The translations under genes were made by a program, and so were the position numbers. Below the pieces are notes generated by a model. The model was given only the letters and a program-made list of their open reading frames with translations. It was not told the DNA's origin and did not search any database. Below, piece after piece: positions 29,843 through 43,389 of a stretch of 64,000 nucleotides of DNA. Positions within the stretch are counted from its first letter, which is position 1; every line of letters begins with the position of its first letter. Origin of the DNA: Ancylobacter sonchi (GTDB lineage Bacteria > Pseudomonadota > Alphaproteobacteria > Rhizobiales > Xanthobacteraceae); the NCBI RefSeq assembly GCF_018390695.1, contig NZ_JAHBGF010000016.1, positions 124,001-188,000 of the forward strand, written 5' to 3'.

Positions 29843-31458
29843 TGGTTGTCGTCAGCGCCAACCGGCTCGAGCTTCTGCAGATCGCTGATGCGGTCGCCCG
29901 CGAGAAGTCGATCGACCGGACCATCGTCATCGCCGCCATGGAAGACGCGATCGCGAAAGCCGCGCGCTCCCGCTACGGCGCCGAGACCGACATCCATGCG
30001 GAGATCAACCCCCGCACCGGCGAACTGCGCCTCGCCCGTCACCTGCTGGTGGTCGACCAGGTGGAGAATTCCGCCATCGAGATCGACCTCGTCGGCGCCC
30101 GCCGGCTGAACCCGGCCGCGCAGGTGGGCGATTCCATCGCCGACACGCTGCCGCCCTTCGATTTCGGCCGTATCGCCGCCCAGTCGGCCAAGCAGGTCAT
30201 CGTGCAGAAGGTGCGCGAGGCCGAGCGCGACCGGCAGTACGAAGAATTCAAGGACCGCATCGGCGAAATCGTCAACGGCGCGGTCAAGCGCGTCGAGTAC
30301 GGCAATGTCGTCGTCGATCTCGGTAAGGGTGAAGCCTCGCTGCGTCGCGATGAATTGCTGCCGCGCGAAGTCTTCAAGGTCGGCGACCGCATCCGCGCCT
30401 ATGTCTACGACGTGCGCCGCGAGCCGCGCGGCCCGCAGATCTTCCTGTCGCGCACCCATCCGCAGTTCATGGCGAAGCTGTTCGCCCAGGAAGTGCCGGA
30501 AATCTACGACAACATCGTCGAGATCAAGGCCGTCGCCCGCGACCCCGGCTCGCGCGCCAAGATCGCCGTCACCTCGCGCGATTCCTCGGTCGACCCGGTC
30601 GGCGCCTGCGTCGGTATGCGCGGCTCGCGCGTGCAGGCGGTGGTGAACGAGCTGCAGGGCGAGAAGATCGACATCATTCCGTGGTCGAACGACGTCGCCA
30701 CCTTCATCGTCAACGCGCTGGCGCCGGCGGAAGTGGTGAAGGTCGTGCTCGACGAGGACCGCGAGCGTATTGAAGTCGTGGTGCCGGATGCCCAACTAAG
30801 CCTCGCCATCGGCCGTCGCGGCCAGAACGTCCGCCTCGCCTCCCAGCTCACCGGCTGGGACATCGACATCATGACCGAGGCGGAGGAAAGCGAGCGGCGC
30901 CAGAAGGAATTCGCCGAGCGCTCCAAGATCTTCGCCGAGGCGCTCGACCTCGACGAGATGATGGGCCAGCTGCTCGCCTCCGAAGGCTTCGCCAGCGTCG
31001 AAGAGCTCGCCTATGTGCCGATCGCCGAACTCGCGAGCATCGAGGGCTTCGACGAGGACACCGCGCAGGAACTGCAAAGCCGCGCGCAGAGCCACCTCGC
31101 CGAGGTGGAAGCCGCCTTCGACGAGCGCCGTCGCGCGCTCGGTGTCGAGGACGAGCTGCGCGAGGTGCCGGGCGTGACCTCGCCGATGCTGGTGGCGTTC
31201 GGCGAGAACGACATCAAGTCCGTCGAGGATCTCGCCGGCTGCGCCACGGACGACCTGACCGGCTGGACCGAGCGCAAGGACGGCGAGACCGTCCGCGTGT
31301 CCGGCGCGCTGGAGGGCTTCCAGCTCTCCCGCGAGGACGCCGAGGCGCTGATCATGCAGGCCCGCGTCAAGGCGGGCTGGATTTCGGCCGATGAGCTCGC
31401 CACCGCGGGCGACGAGGCCGAGGAGACTACCGAGGAGGACGCCGGCAACCCGGCGTGA
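29842..31458 (+). CDS. nusA: transcription termination/antitermination protein NusA
   Basis: NusA binds RNA polymerase and controls pausing, termination and antitermination. The 538-residue protein has the N-terminal polymerase-binding domain ([17 protein letters not shown]), an S1 domain (about 135-200), two KH domains ([19 protein letters not shown] and [20 protein letters not shown]), and two C-terminal acidic HhH-type repeats as in E. coli. The ATG overlaps the rimP stop. It is the likely sensor for the leader attenuator, as NusA controls its own operon in E. coli. Confidence 0.96.
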   Translation: MVVVSANRLELLQIADAVAREKSIDRTIVIAAMEDAIAKAARSRYGAETDIHAEINPRTGELRLARHLLVVDQVENSAIEIDLVGARRLNPAAQVGDSIADTLPPFDFGRIAAQSAKQVIVQKVREAERDRQYEEFKDRIGEIVNGAVKRVEYGNVVVDLGKGEASLRRDELLPREVFKVGDRIRAYVYDVRREPRGPQIFLSRTHPQFMAKLFAQEVPEIYDNIVEIKAVARDPGSRAKIAVTSRDSSVDPVGACVGMRGSRVQAVVNELQGEKIDIIPWSNDVATFIVNALAPAEVVKVVLDEDRERIEVVVPDAQLSLAIGRRGQNVRLASQLTGWDIDIMTEAEESERRQKEFAERSKIFAEALDLDEMMGQLLASEGFASVEELAYVPIAELASIEGFDEDTAQELQSRAQSHLAEVEAAFDERRRALGVEDELREVPGVTSPMLVAFGENDIKSVEDLAGCATDDLTGWTERKDGETVRVSGALEGFQLSREDAEALIMQARVKAGWISADELATAGDEAEETTEEDAGNPA

Positions 31459-31575
31459 GCCAGGACCGGCATGATGCCTGGATCGGTCTGCGCCCCGGTG
31501 TTGCCTTCGTCCCGCTGACGGAGGCGTGCCCCGGGCTCGCTGTCCGGCCCGGCGTGAGCGGAGTGTCACGCAGCG

Positions 31576-32271
31576 ATGCAGCAGGCGGGCGAACAGGGCG
31601 GAGCGCAGGACGTCGCGGACGACGCGGCGGATGAAGGCCTCGCCGTCGAGGCGGAGGAGACCGATGCCGGTCCCGCCGCCGCGCGCCGCGAGCTGACGCG
31701 GCTGTGCCTCGCCAGCCGCACCGTGCGGCCGGTCGGCGAAATGCTGCGCTTCGTGGTGGCGCCGGACGGGCAAGTGGTGCCCGACCTCGCCGCCAAGCTT
31801 CCCGGGCGCGGCGCCTGGGTCGGGGCCACCCGCTCCGAACTGGCGCTGGCCGTGAAGAAGAAGGCCTTCGGCCGCGCCTTTCGCGGCAAGGGCCGCGTCG
31901 ATCCGGGTCTTGCCGACCTGGTCGACGTCCTGTTGGAGAAGGACGTGTTCAGCGCCCTCAGCTTCGCCAACAAGGCGGGGCAGCTGGTGACGGGCACGAC
32001 CAAGGTGGCGGAGGCGCTCCAGGGCGGCGCCGCCATCCTCGTCCACGCCAGTGAAGCGGCACGGGACGGGGTCACGAAACTCGATGCTCTCGCCCGGCGC
32101 GTCGGCGAGGCCGAAGGTAAGAAAATAGCCTTCGTTAACTCTTTGTCAGGCGTGCAATTGGACTTGGCGTTGGGCAGGGCAAATGTGGTACATGCTGCGC
32201 TGCTCGCCCATCCGACAAGCGCAGGGTTTCTTGCGCGGGTAAGAAGGCTCGAGAGCTGGCGCGCTGGATAA
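31576..32271 (+). CDS. YlxR-domain RNA-binding protein with L7Ae-like C-terminal part
   Basis: A 231-residue protein between nusA and infB, the fixed place of ylxR/DUF448 genes. The YlxR domain (about 38-110) has LTRLCLASRTVRPVGEMLRFV and LPGRGAWVGATRSEL. The second half (about 115-205) resembles an L7Ae/YbxF-type RNA-binding fold (FSALSFANKAGQLVTGTTKV). This fusion is common in alphaproteobacteria. The first 35 residues are acidic and low-complexity. The start is weakly supported by ribosome-site context. Confidence 0.85.
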   Translation: MQQAGEQGGAQDVADDAADEGLAVEAEETDAGPAAARRELTRLCLASRTVRPVGEMLRFVVAPDGQVVPDLAAKLPGRGAWVGATRSELALAVKKKAFGRAFRGKGRVDPGLADLVDVLLEKDVFSALSFANKAGQLVTGTTKVAEALQGGAAILVHASEAARDGVTKLDALARRVGEAEGKKIAFVNSLSGVQLDLALGRANVVHAALLAHPTSAGFLARVRRLESWRAG

Positions 32272-32336
32272 GCGAAGCTGGCGCACAGATTTGAGGCATC
32301 CCGCAAGGGGCGGTGATGCTCAGGAACGGATACCGA

Positions 32337-35192
<2,856 letters not shown>

Positions 35193-35343
35193 CCCCTGCC
35201 GCAGGGCACGACGGCCGGACGGTTTGCCGCCCGGCCGCCTGAGAAGTACCGCGGGAGCCGGACGGTCCGAATCCGTCGGCTCCGGTCGAAGCCGTCCCGC
35301 TTTCCGGCGTCACCGGTGCGGGCGTTGAGGAACGTTGAACGTC
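35193..35343 (+). other. infB-rbfA spacer with two imperfect hairpins
   Basis: 150 bases holding two GC-rich inverted repeats: GGCCGGACGG with CCGCCCGGCC near 35211-35234, and GGAGCCGGACGG with CCGTCGGCTCC near 35254-35283. Neither is followed by a T-run, so they look like RNA processing or stability elements rather than terminators. Confidence 0.35.
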
Positions 35344-35787
35344 ATGAAGACCAAAGCGAGCTCGGGCACCGGCCCGAGCCAGCGCCAGCTGCGCGTCGGC
35401 GAGCTGGTGCGCCATGCCCTGTCCGACATTCTGTCGCGCGGCGACCTGCCTGATCCGGCCTTGTCGAAGGTGCTGATCACCGTGCCGGAAGTGCGGATGA
35501 GCCCGGACCTGAAGATCGCCACCTGCTTCGTCATGCCGCTCGGCGGCAAGGACACCAAGGCGGCCATCGACGCGCTGGCGACCAATGCCAAGCCGCTGCG
35601 CGGCGAGATCGCCCGCCGGGTGGAGCTGAAATACGTCCCCGAGCTGCGCTTCCGCATCGATACCTCCTTCGAGGAAGGCGCGCGCATCGATGCGCTGCTG
35701 CGCTCGCCGGACGTCGCCCGCGACCTCGACCATCAAGACGACCCGAACGACGACGACAACGAGAACAACAAGGACGATCAGGCATGA
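35344..35787 (+). CDS. rbfA: 30S ribosome-binding factor A
   Basis: RbfA helps mature the 16S rRNA 5' end and supports growth in the cold. The 147-residue protein has [16 protein letters not shown], the KH-like core ([22 protein letters not shown]) and the conserved [23 protein letters not shown]. It ends in an acidic Asp/Asn-rich tail ([14 protein letters not shown]). The start is the ATG at 35344; a TTG three codons earlier is possible. The stop overlaps truB by ATGA. Confidence 0.93.
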   Translation: MKTKASSGTGPSQRQLRVGELVRHALSDILSRGDLPDPALSKVLITVPEVRMSPDLKIATCFVMPLGGKDTKAAIDALATNAKPLRGEIARRVELKYVPELRFRIDTSFEEGARIDALLRSPDVARDLDHQDDPNDDDNENNKDDQA

Positions 35788-36848
35788 GCGCCCCCATGAT
35801 CGAGGCCGCCACGGCCGAAGCCCTCATCGACGACGCCATCGTCGACGAGACCCACGCCGCCCCGGCTGCGGCTCCCGACGACGCCCGCCCGCGCGGGCCG
35901 AAGGGCGACCGCCGCGAGCGTCCGGCCCGGCGGCCCAAGCGCGACGTCGATGGCTGGGTGCTGCTGGACAAGCCGGTCGGCATGACCTCCACCCAGGCGG
36001 TCGGCGCGGTGAAATGGCTGTTCCAGGCCAAGAAGGCCGGCCATGCCGGCACGCTCGACCCGCTCGCCTCCGGCTGCCTGCCGATCGCGCTCGGCGAGGC
36101 GACCAAGACCGTGCCCTTCGTCATGGACAGCCGCAAGGTCTACCGCTTCACCGTGCGCTGGGGCATCGAGACCGACACCGACGACAGCGAGGGCCAGGCC
36201 GTCGCACAGTCGGAGGTCCGCCCGGACCGCGACGCCATCCTCGCCATCCTGCCGGCGTTCCGCGGCGAGATCGAGCAGGTGCCGCCGGCGTTCTCGGCGC
36301 TGAAGATCAATGGCGAGCGCGCCTACGACCTGGCGCGCGACGGCATCGCCGTCGAGCTGGCCGCCCGCACCGTGGTCATCCACCGGCTCGACCTCGTCGA
36401 CATGCCGGATGCCGATCACGCGGTGTTCGAGGCGGAATGCGGCAAGGGCACCTATGTGCGCTCGCTCGCCCGCGATTTCGGCCGCCGGCTCGGCACGCAC
36501 GGCCACATCACCGCGCTGCGCCGCGGCGTGGTCGGCACCTTCGCCGAGGAGCAGCTGATCCCGCTCGACGCCCTGCGCGCCATGCATGCGGACAATGGCG
36601 AGACCCCTCCCTTCGCGGCGCTGCGCCCGGTGGAGATCGGCCTCGACAGCCTGCCCTCGCTGCGGGTGAGCCCGGCGGATGCGGCGCGCCTCGCGCGCGG
36701 CCAGTCGATCATCCTGCGCGGACGCGACGCGCCGATCCTCGAAGGCCCGGTCGCCATCACCGCCGGCGGCCGGCTGGTGGCGCTCGGTGACGCCGAAGGC
36801 GCCGAGATCTTCCCCCGGCGCATCTTCCACCCCGGCCCGGCCTCCTGA
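35784..36848 (+). CDS. truB: tRNA pseudouridine(55) synthase TruB
   Basis: TruB makes pseudouridine 55 in the T-loop of tRNAs. The 354-residue protein has an added Arg/Pro-rich N-terminal region of about 50 residues, then [17 protein letters not shown], the catalytic Asp in [30 protein letters not shown] and [16 protein letters not shown]. The C-terminal PUA-like region ends [16 protein letters not shown]. The start overlaps the rbfA stop. Confidence 0.95.
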   Translation: MSAPMIEAATAEALIDDAIVDETHAAPAAAPDDARPRGPKGDRRERPARRPKRDVDGWVLLDKPVGMTSTQAVGAVKWLFQAKKAGHAGTLDPLASGCLPIALGEATKTVPFVMDSRKVYRFTVRWGIETDTDDSEGQAVAQSEVRPDRDAILAILPAFRGEIEQVPPAFSALKINGERAYDLARDGIAVELAARTVVIHRLDLVDMPDADHAVFEAECGKGTYVRSLARDFGRRLGTHGHITALRRGVVGTFAEEQLIPLDALRAMHADNGETPPFAALRPVEIGLDSLPSLRVSPADAARLARGQSIILRGRDAPILEGPVAITAGGRLVALGDAEGAEIFPRRIFHPGPAS

Positions 36849-37053
36849 GCGGCAAGGCCGGCAGAGAAGATGCGACTGGCATCGCGGGCGTTTTCGTGTA
36901 TGGTGCGCCCGCGTTGCGGACCTGTCGGTCCGCGCGAGCCTTTCGCTTTTCGACCGCGCTGGACGACATCCCGGCCCGGCCGATCCGCGAAACCGGCGGC
37001 TCCGCGCCAAGCGGTCCGCCACATCGATTACCGAAAACCGGAAAGGATACCCG

Positions 37054-37323
37054 ATGTCGATCACGCCGGAGCGCAAGCAGGCGCTCATCGCTGAATATGC
37101 CACCAAGCCGGGTGATACCGGTTCGGCGGAAGTGCAGGTTGCGATCCTCACCGAGCGCATCACCAACCTCACCGGCCACTTCAAGGGCCACGCGAAGGAC
37201 AACCACTCCCGTCGCGGCCTGCTCAAGATGGTGTCCGCGCGTCGCGGCCTCCTCGACTATCTGAAGAAGACCGAGGAAGCCCGCTACAAGTCGCTCATCC
37301 AGCGGCTCGGCATCCGCCGCTGA
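37054..37323 (+). CDS. rpsO: 30S ribosomal protein S15
   Basis: An 89-residue S15, an early 30S assembly protein that binds the 16S central domain. It shows [55 protein letters not shown] and [21 protein letters not shown] sits eight bases before the ATG. A roughly 200-base gap separates it from truB, and the rpsO-pnp order is conserved across bacteria. Confidence 0.97.
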   Translation: MSITPERKQALIAEYATKPGDTGSAEVQVAILTERITNLTGHFKGHAKDNHSRRGLLKMVSARRGLLDYLKKTEEARYKSLIQRLGIRR

Positions 37324-37331
37324 CGTTTAGC

Positions 37332-37361
37332 CGAGGCTCGCACCGGCCGGTGCGGGCCTCG
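37332..37361 (+). other. long hairpin between rpsO and pnp
   Basis: CGAGGCTCGCACC pairs with GGTGCGGGCCTCG (one T-G wobble, 13 pairs, four-base GGCC loop), starting nine bases after the rpsO stop. There is no T-run. In E. coli the same gap holds an RNase III hairpin through which PNPase represses its own mRNA. This stem is a candidate equivalent or an rpsO 3'-end stabiliser. Confidence 0.5.
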
Positions 37362-37588
37362 TGCGCTATCAGGATGGCGCCGGCGAATACTACGCGGCGC
37401 CGCCTCACGAAGACTGGAACCTGAGGAACAGGTTCCGGAGAACGCAAAAGCGGCGGGCATGGGGCTCGCCGCGTCCGACAGAAGCGGCGGCCATGGCAGG
37501 ATCGCCGGAGACTTGGCCCGGCGTATCCCGGAGTGCGGAGTCTCCCGCCGTCTTGCCCATGGCCCCCTTCGGAAAGCCAGAGACAGAC

Positions 37589-39745
<2,157 letters not shown>

Positions 39746-39771
39746 TCGGCCGTCTGGTTTCTGGTTAAGAG

Positions 39772-39802
39772 CGGGGCGCCTTCGGGCGCCCCGTTTCGTT
39801 TT
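39772..39802 (+). terminator. intrinsic terminator after pnp
   Basis: CGGGGCGCC pairs perfectly with GGCGCCCCG over nine pairs around a TTCG tetraloop, followed by TTTCGTTTT. It starts 27 bases after the pnp stop and is the cleanest terminator in the window. It probably ends the rimP-to-pnp transcription unit. Confidence 0.85.
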
Positions 39803-39870
39803 GGTCGACCGAATGCCTCCATTGGCAACCCAGGCACGAGGACAGGCCGTCGGCAGACTGGAGATTGCCG

Positions 39871-40320
39871 ATGGACAGAAGCAACGTCGACGATCGGCTT
39901 GTGATCCACGCCCTTCTCGATGACCTCGTCGAGGATGGCACCAGCTTCGACACGACCAAAGCCACCCAACTGATCGCCCGGGTGCCGATCACGCAGAAAT
40001 CGTCACCGTTCCAGTTCAGGAGCGCGTGGAATAGCAGCACCTCCCAAAGCGGCTATGCGGCCGGCATTGGCCAGAGTTCGATCAAGGAGGACGAGGAAAA
40101 GTCGGTCGAGATCGGTGCCGACCGGCGCTGGCGAATTGGTGGCTACAAGATCGAGCACGAACCCGGTCAACTCGATATCGAACTGATGTGGGCGGACACC
40201 AAACGCGATCCAACCGGCAGCCTGTGCCGGTTGACCTACGATCCGCCGAGCGGGCGCCCGTCGATGCTGTATCTCGGCGAGCAGCGCGGCCTGAAGCTCG
40301 GCCCGCTGTTCTTCAGCTAG
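39871..40320 (+). CDS. hypothetical protein, unrecognised orphan
   Basis: A 149-residue protein beginning MDRSNVDDRLVIHALLDDLV. I do not recognise the family. It has no signal peptide or membrane helix. A Ser/Gln-rich middle (SAWNSSTSQSGYAAGIGQSS) and a C-terminal part rich in beta-formers (RRWRIGGYKIEHEPGQLDIE, LCRLTYDPPSGRPSMLYLGE) suggest a mixed fold. GGAG lies seven bases before the ATG. Codon use is visibly less GC-rich than in its neighbours (about 60 percent GC in a sampled 60-base stretch). It sits alone between the pnp terminator and a convergent asparaginase gene, which suggests a later insertion. Confidence 0.7.
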   Translation: MDRSNVDDRLVIHALLDDLVEDGTSFDTTKATQLIARVPITQKSSPFQFRSAWNSSTSQSGYAAGIGQSSIKEDEEKSVEIGADRRWRIGGYKIEHEPGQLDIELMWADTKRDPTGSLCRLTYDPPSGRPSMLYLGEQRGLKLGPLFFS

Positions 40321-40362
40321 GGGCCCTTCTACAAGCCATGGAAGCATCCGGCCTGACGCCGG

Positions 40363-41391
40363 CTATCGGAACGCCGCGACCGCCTCCGCGATCGCCTCGC
40401 GCGAGCACCCCGCCTTCAGCGCCAGCACCAGCATGAGCCGCGCCTTCAGCGCCGGCAGCAGCCCGGCGGGCAGCGCGCCGCGGGCGATCAGGTCGATCTC
40501 CGAGCCGGGATAGCCATAGGTGCGCTCGAACACCGGTCCGCCGAGCGTGCGGCTCGCCAGCACCACCGGCATCTGCCGCACCAATGCGCCGACCGCCTCG
40601 GCCATCACGCCGGGGACGTGGCCGGCACCGGCGCCCTCGATCACCGCGCCGCGATAGCCGAGGCCGGCCAGCGCCGGCAGCAGCCGACCGTCGTCGCCCA
40701 TGCCGATCTTGACCAGCGCCACCGGCGGCAGCTCGATATCGGCGCCCGCGGCAGATGCCGGCATCAGGTCGGGCAAGGTGGGCGGCAGGGTGAGCGGCGT
40801 CACGCGGGAGAACAGCCGCGCCTGCCCCTCCGCCACCAGCCCGAGCGGGCCGCCATTGTCGGAGACGAAGGCAGAGGTGAGCGCGCTGTGCCCCTTGCGG
40901 ACATAGCGGGCGGCATGGATCTCGTCGTTCAGCACCACCAGCGTGCCGAGGCCGCGCGCCGCCGGGCTGGCCGCGACGATGGCGCCCGCCAACAGATTGG
41001 CCGGTCCGTCGGCGCCGGGCTGCTGCGGCCCGCGCATGGCGCCGATCACCACCACCGGCCGGTCGTCGCGCACCATGAGGTCGAGCGCGAAAGCGGTCTC
41101 CTCGATGGTATCGGTACCCTGGATCACCAGCGCACCGTCGAAACCGTCGGCGAAGGCGGCACGGATCTCGGCGGCCACAGCGGCGATGTTGCCGAGCGTC
41201 AGCGAGGAACTGCCGACCCGGAACGGCGAGCGTGCCTCGATCTCCGCGATCTCGGCCAGCGCCGGCACCGCCGCCACCAGATCGGCGGCGCCCAGCGTCG
41301 GCGCGATGCCGCCGGCGGCGGAGGCGGTCATGGTGATGGTGCCGCCCAGCGACAGGGCGAGCAGGCGGGGACGGCGGAAGATCTCGGGCAT
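40363..41391 (-). CDS. asparaginase family protein (L-asparaginase)
   Basis: A 342-residue member of the bacterial asparaginase/glutaminase family. The first catalytic Thr is in LLALSLGGTITMT and the second Thr, with its Asp, in VIQGTDTIEETAF, followed by the domain link RPVVVIGAMRGPQQPGADGP. There is no signal peptide, so it is probably cytoplasmic. The start at 41391 gives MPEIFRRPRLLALSLGGT; the upstream extension is atypical. It hydrolyses asparagine or a related amide, but which one is not shown. Confidence 0.88.
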   Translation of the reverse strand: MPEIFRRPRLLALSLGGTITMTASAAGGIAPTLGAADLVAAVPALAEIAEIEARSPFRVGSSSLTLGNIAAVAAEIRAAFADGFDGALVIQGTDTIEETAFALDLMVRDDRPVVVIGAMRGPQQPGADGPANLLAGAIVAASPAARGLGTLVVLNDEIHAARYVRKGHSALTSAFVSDNGGPLGLVAEGQARLFSRVTPLTLPPTLPDLMPASAAGADIELPPVALVKIGMGDDGRLLPALAGLGYRGAVIEGAGAGHVPGVMAEAVGALVRQMPVVLASRTLGGPVFERTYGYPGSEIDLIARGALPAGLLPALKARLMLVLALKAGCSREAIAEAVAAFR

Positions 41392-41673
41392 GGTCGATCC
41401 GGCGGCAGGGGGGCCCTTTTCTATAGTCGCTCCCTGCAACCTTGTCGCTTGGTCCACGCCTTGGATCGCGGCCAGGCTCCCGCCTCCCGATCAGAAGAGG
41501 ACAGAGCGAGAGGTCCCCGCCGTCCCGCCGCACGAGCCACCTCCCATCGAAACCGGATATTACCGGTTTCGACCCGACCCGAACGACGGAGCCGGACGTG
41601 TCCAGTTGCGCCTTGGCCGGAACCGGACGCGGCAGCTACCGAGTTCGGACAGGAAAGCGACCATCGGACCGGC
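41392..41673. other. intergenic region asparaginase / ABM protein
   Basis: About 280 bases without a gene. It holds the perfect 10-bp dyad at 41547-41572 and, at its right edge, a short CCGGCC/GGCCGG hairpin that overlaps the ABM stop codon. The region upstream of the asparaginase gene probably contains its promoter. Confidence 0.4.
41547..41572. promoter_or_regulatory. perfect 10-bp inverted repeat, candidate operator
   Basis: TCGAAACCGG and CCGGTTTCGA form a perfect dyad around the six-base spacer ATATTA, about 155 bases upstream of the asparaginase start. Neither strand shows a T-run after it, so an operator for a dimeric repressor (LacI- or TetR-like geometry) is more likely than a terminator. 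The regulator is unknown. Confidence 0.5.
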
Positions 41674-42027
41674 CTACAAGGCCGGCGGATGCGCCGCGCG
41701 GCTGTCGTCCGGCACCTCGTCGCGCGCGTCCATGCCATAGTCGCGCAGAATGGCGGCCACCCGCAGCCGGTAGTCGCGGAACACGCCGGCGCGGCCCTTG
41801 CCCTGTGCCGCGCGATGCGAGGGCAGGCAGCGCCAGGCTCGCACCGCCTCCTCGTCGCGCCAGATCGACAGCGACAGCAGCTTGCCCGGCTCGGTCAGGC
41901 TCTCGAAGCGCTCCACCGAGATGAAGCCGTCGCGGCCCTGAAGGTCGGCCTTCAGCGCTGCGGCGAGTTCGAGATAGTGCTCGCGCTGCCCGTCAGCCGG
42001 CCAGACCTCGAAAATAACGGCAATCAT
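41674..42027 (-). CDS. antibiotic-biosynthesis-monooxygenase (ABM) domain protein
   Basis: A 117-residue protein starting MIAVIFEVWPADGQREHYLE, with GRDGFISVERFESL and LLSLSIWRDEEAVRAWR. This is the dimeric ferredoxin-like ABM fold found in small monooxygenases and stress proteins. GGGAGG lies six bases before the ATG. It follows glcF by 37 bases and is probably the last gene of the glc operon. The substrate is unknown. Confidence 0.82.
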   Translation of the reverse strand: MIAVIFEVWPADGQREHYLELAAALKADLQGRDGFISVERFESLTEPGKLLSLSIWRDEEAVRAWRCLPSHRAAQGKGRAGVFRDYRLRVAAILRDYGMDARDEVPDDSRAAHPPAL

Positions 42028-42064
42028 GTCGGCCTCCCTGGAGCCGCCGGCTCATTCCGCCGGT

Positions 42065-43384
42065 TCACTCCGCAGCTACGGCGAACGGCTCCGGCAACGG
42101 ATTGGGCCCGCCGGTCGCCCAGTCGAGCAGTTCGACCGTGTGCACGGTCGGAATGGCGGTGCCGCCGCCGATCTGGGTCAGGCAGCCAATATTGCCGGCG
42201 GCGATCACCTGCGGCTGGGTGCGCTCGATATTCGCCACCTTGCGGTCGCGCAGCCGGCCGGCGATCTCCGGCTGGAGGATATTGTAGGTGCCGGCCGAGC
42301 CGCAGCACAGATGCCCTTCCGCCGGCTCCAGCACGGTGAAGCCGGCGCGGGCCAGCAGCTCCTTCGGCGCCGTCTTCACCTTCTGCCCATGCTGCAGCGA
42401 GCAGGCGGAATGGTAGGCGACGCGCATCCCCGCCGCGATCACCGGCACCGGCAGCTCGCGCTCGACGAGGAACTCGCTGACGTCCTTCGCCAGCGCGGAC
42501 ACCTTGGCCGCCTTCTCGGCATAGGCCGGCTCGAGGCGCAGCATGTGGCCGTAATCCTTGATCGTCGTGCCGCAGCCCGAGGTGGTGACGATGATGGCAT
42601 CGAGCCCCTCGCCCTGGATCTCCCGCCACCAGGCATCGACATTGGCGCGGGCATTGGCGAGCGCCGGCTCTTCCTTGCCCATGTGATGGGTGAGCGAGCC
42701 GCAGCAGCCGCCACCGACCGGCCGCACCACTTCCACCCCCATGCGGGTGAGCAAGCGGATCGCCGCCTCGTCGATCTCCGGCCGCAGCACCGGCTGGGCG
42801 CAGCCGTCGAGCAGCGCGACGCGGGCGCGGCGGGCGCCCAGCGCCGGGAACTGGCGCACATTCTCGCTGGCCGAGCGGCTCGACGGGCGGGCCGGTGCCA
42901 GCTTCAGCATGGCGGCGACCGGGGCGAGGCCCGGCACCTGGCCGATCATCCCGGCGAAGGGCCGCGCCAGCATGGCGCCGGCGAGCGACAGGCGGAACAG
43001 CGAGCGGCTCGGCAGCACCCTGGCCAGCACCGCGCGCAGCGTGCGGTCGAGGAACGGGCGCTTATAGGTCTTCTCGATATGGTCGCGCGCATGGTCGACG
43101 AGATGCATGTAGTGCACCCCGGACGGGCAGGTGGTCATGCAGGACAGACAGGACAGGCAGCGATCGACATGCTTGGCGACCTCGGCGGTGGCCGGCCGGT
43201 CGTTCTCCAGCATGTCCTTGATCAGGTAGATGCGCCCGCGCGGCGAATCGAGCTCGTCGCCGAGCAGCGCGTAGGTCGGGCAGGTGGCGGTGCAGAAGCC
43301 GCAATGCACGCAGGCGCGCAGGATCTGTTCGGAGCGTGCGACCTGCGGATCGGCGAGCTGGGCAAGCGAGAAATGGGTCTGCAT
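42065..43384 (-). CDS. glcF: glycolate oxidase iron-sulfur subunit GlcF
   Basis: GlcF carries electrons from the glycolate dehydrogenase flavoproteins to the membrane. The 439-residue protein has two 4Fe-4S cysteine sets (ACVHCGFCTATCPTY and RCLSCLSCMTTCPSG) and two CCG-type domains (GGGCCGSLTHH and GHLCCGSAGTYN). I start at the ATG at 43384. A GTG at 43393 overlapping the glcE stop is an alternative. It is the fourth gene of the glc unit. Confidence 0.94.
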   Translation of the reverse strand: MQTHFSLAQLADPQVARSEQILRACVHCGFCTATCPTYALLGDELDSPRGRIYLIKDMLENDRPATAEVAKHVDRCLSCLSCMTTCPSGVHYMHLVDHARDHIEKTYKRPFLDRTLRAVLARVLPSRSLFRLSLAGAMLARPFAGMIGQVPGLAPVAAMLKLAPARPSSRSASENVRQFPALGARRARVALLDGCAQPVLRPEIDEAAIRLLTRMGVEVVRPVGGGCCGSLTHHMGKEEPALANARANVDAWWREIQGEGLDAIIVTTSGCGTTIKDYGHMLRLEPAYAEKAAKVSALAKDVSEFLVERELPVPVIAAGMRVAYHSACSLQHGQKVKTAPKELLARAGFTVLEPAEGHLCCGSAGTYNILQPEIAGRLRDRKVANIERTQPQVIAAGNIGCLTQIGGGTAIPTVHTVELLDWATGGPNPLPEPFAVAAE

Positions 43385-43389
43385 GGTCC

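Noticed and set aside
37361-37588. Longer pnp start adding 76 codons
   Set aside because: The added part is Arg/Ser/Pro-rich, has no ribosome site and includes part of the rpsO-pnp hairpin. PNPase starts at [13 protein letters not shown].
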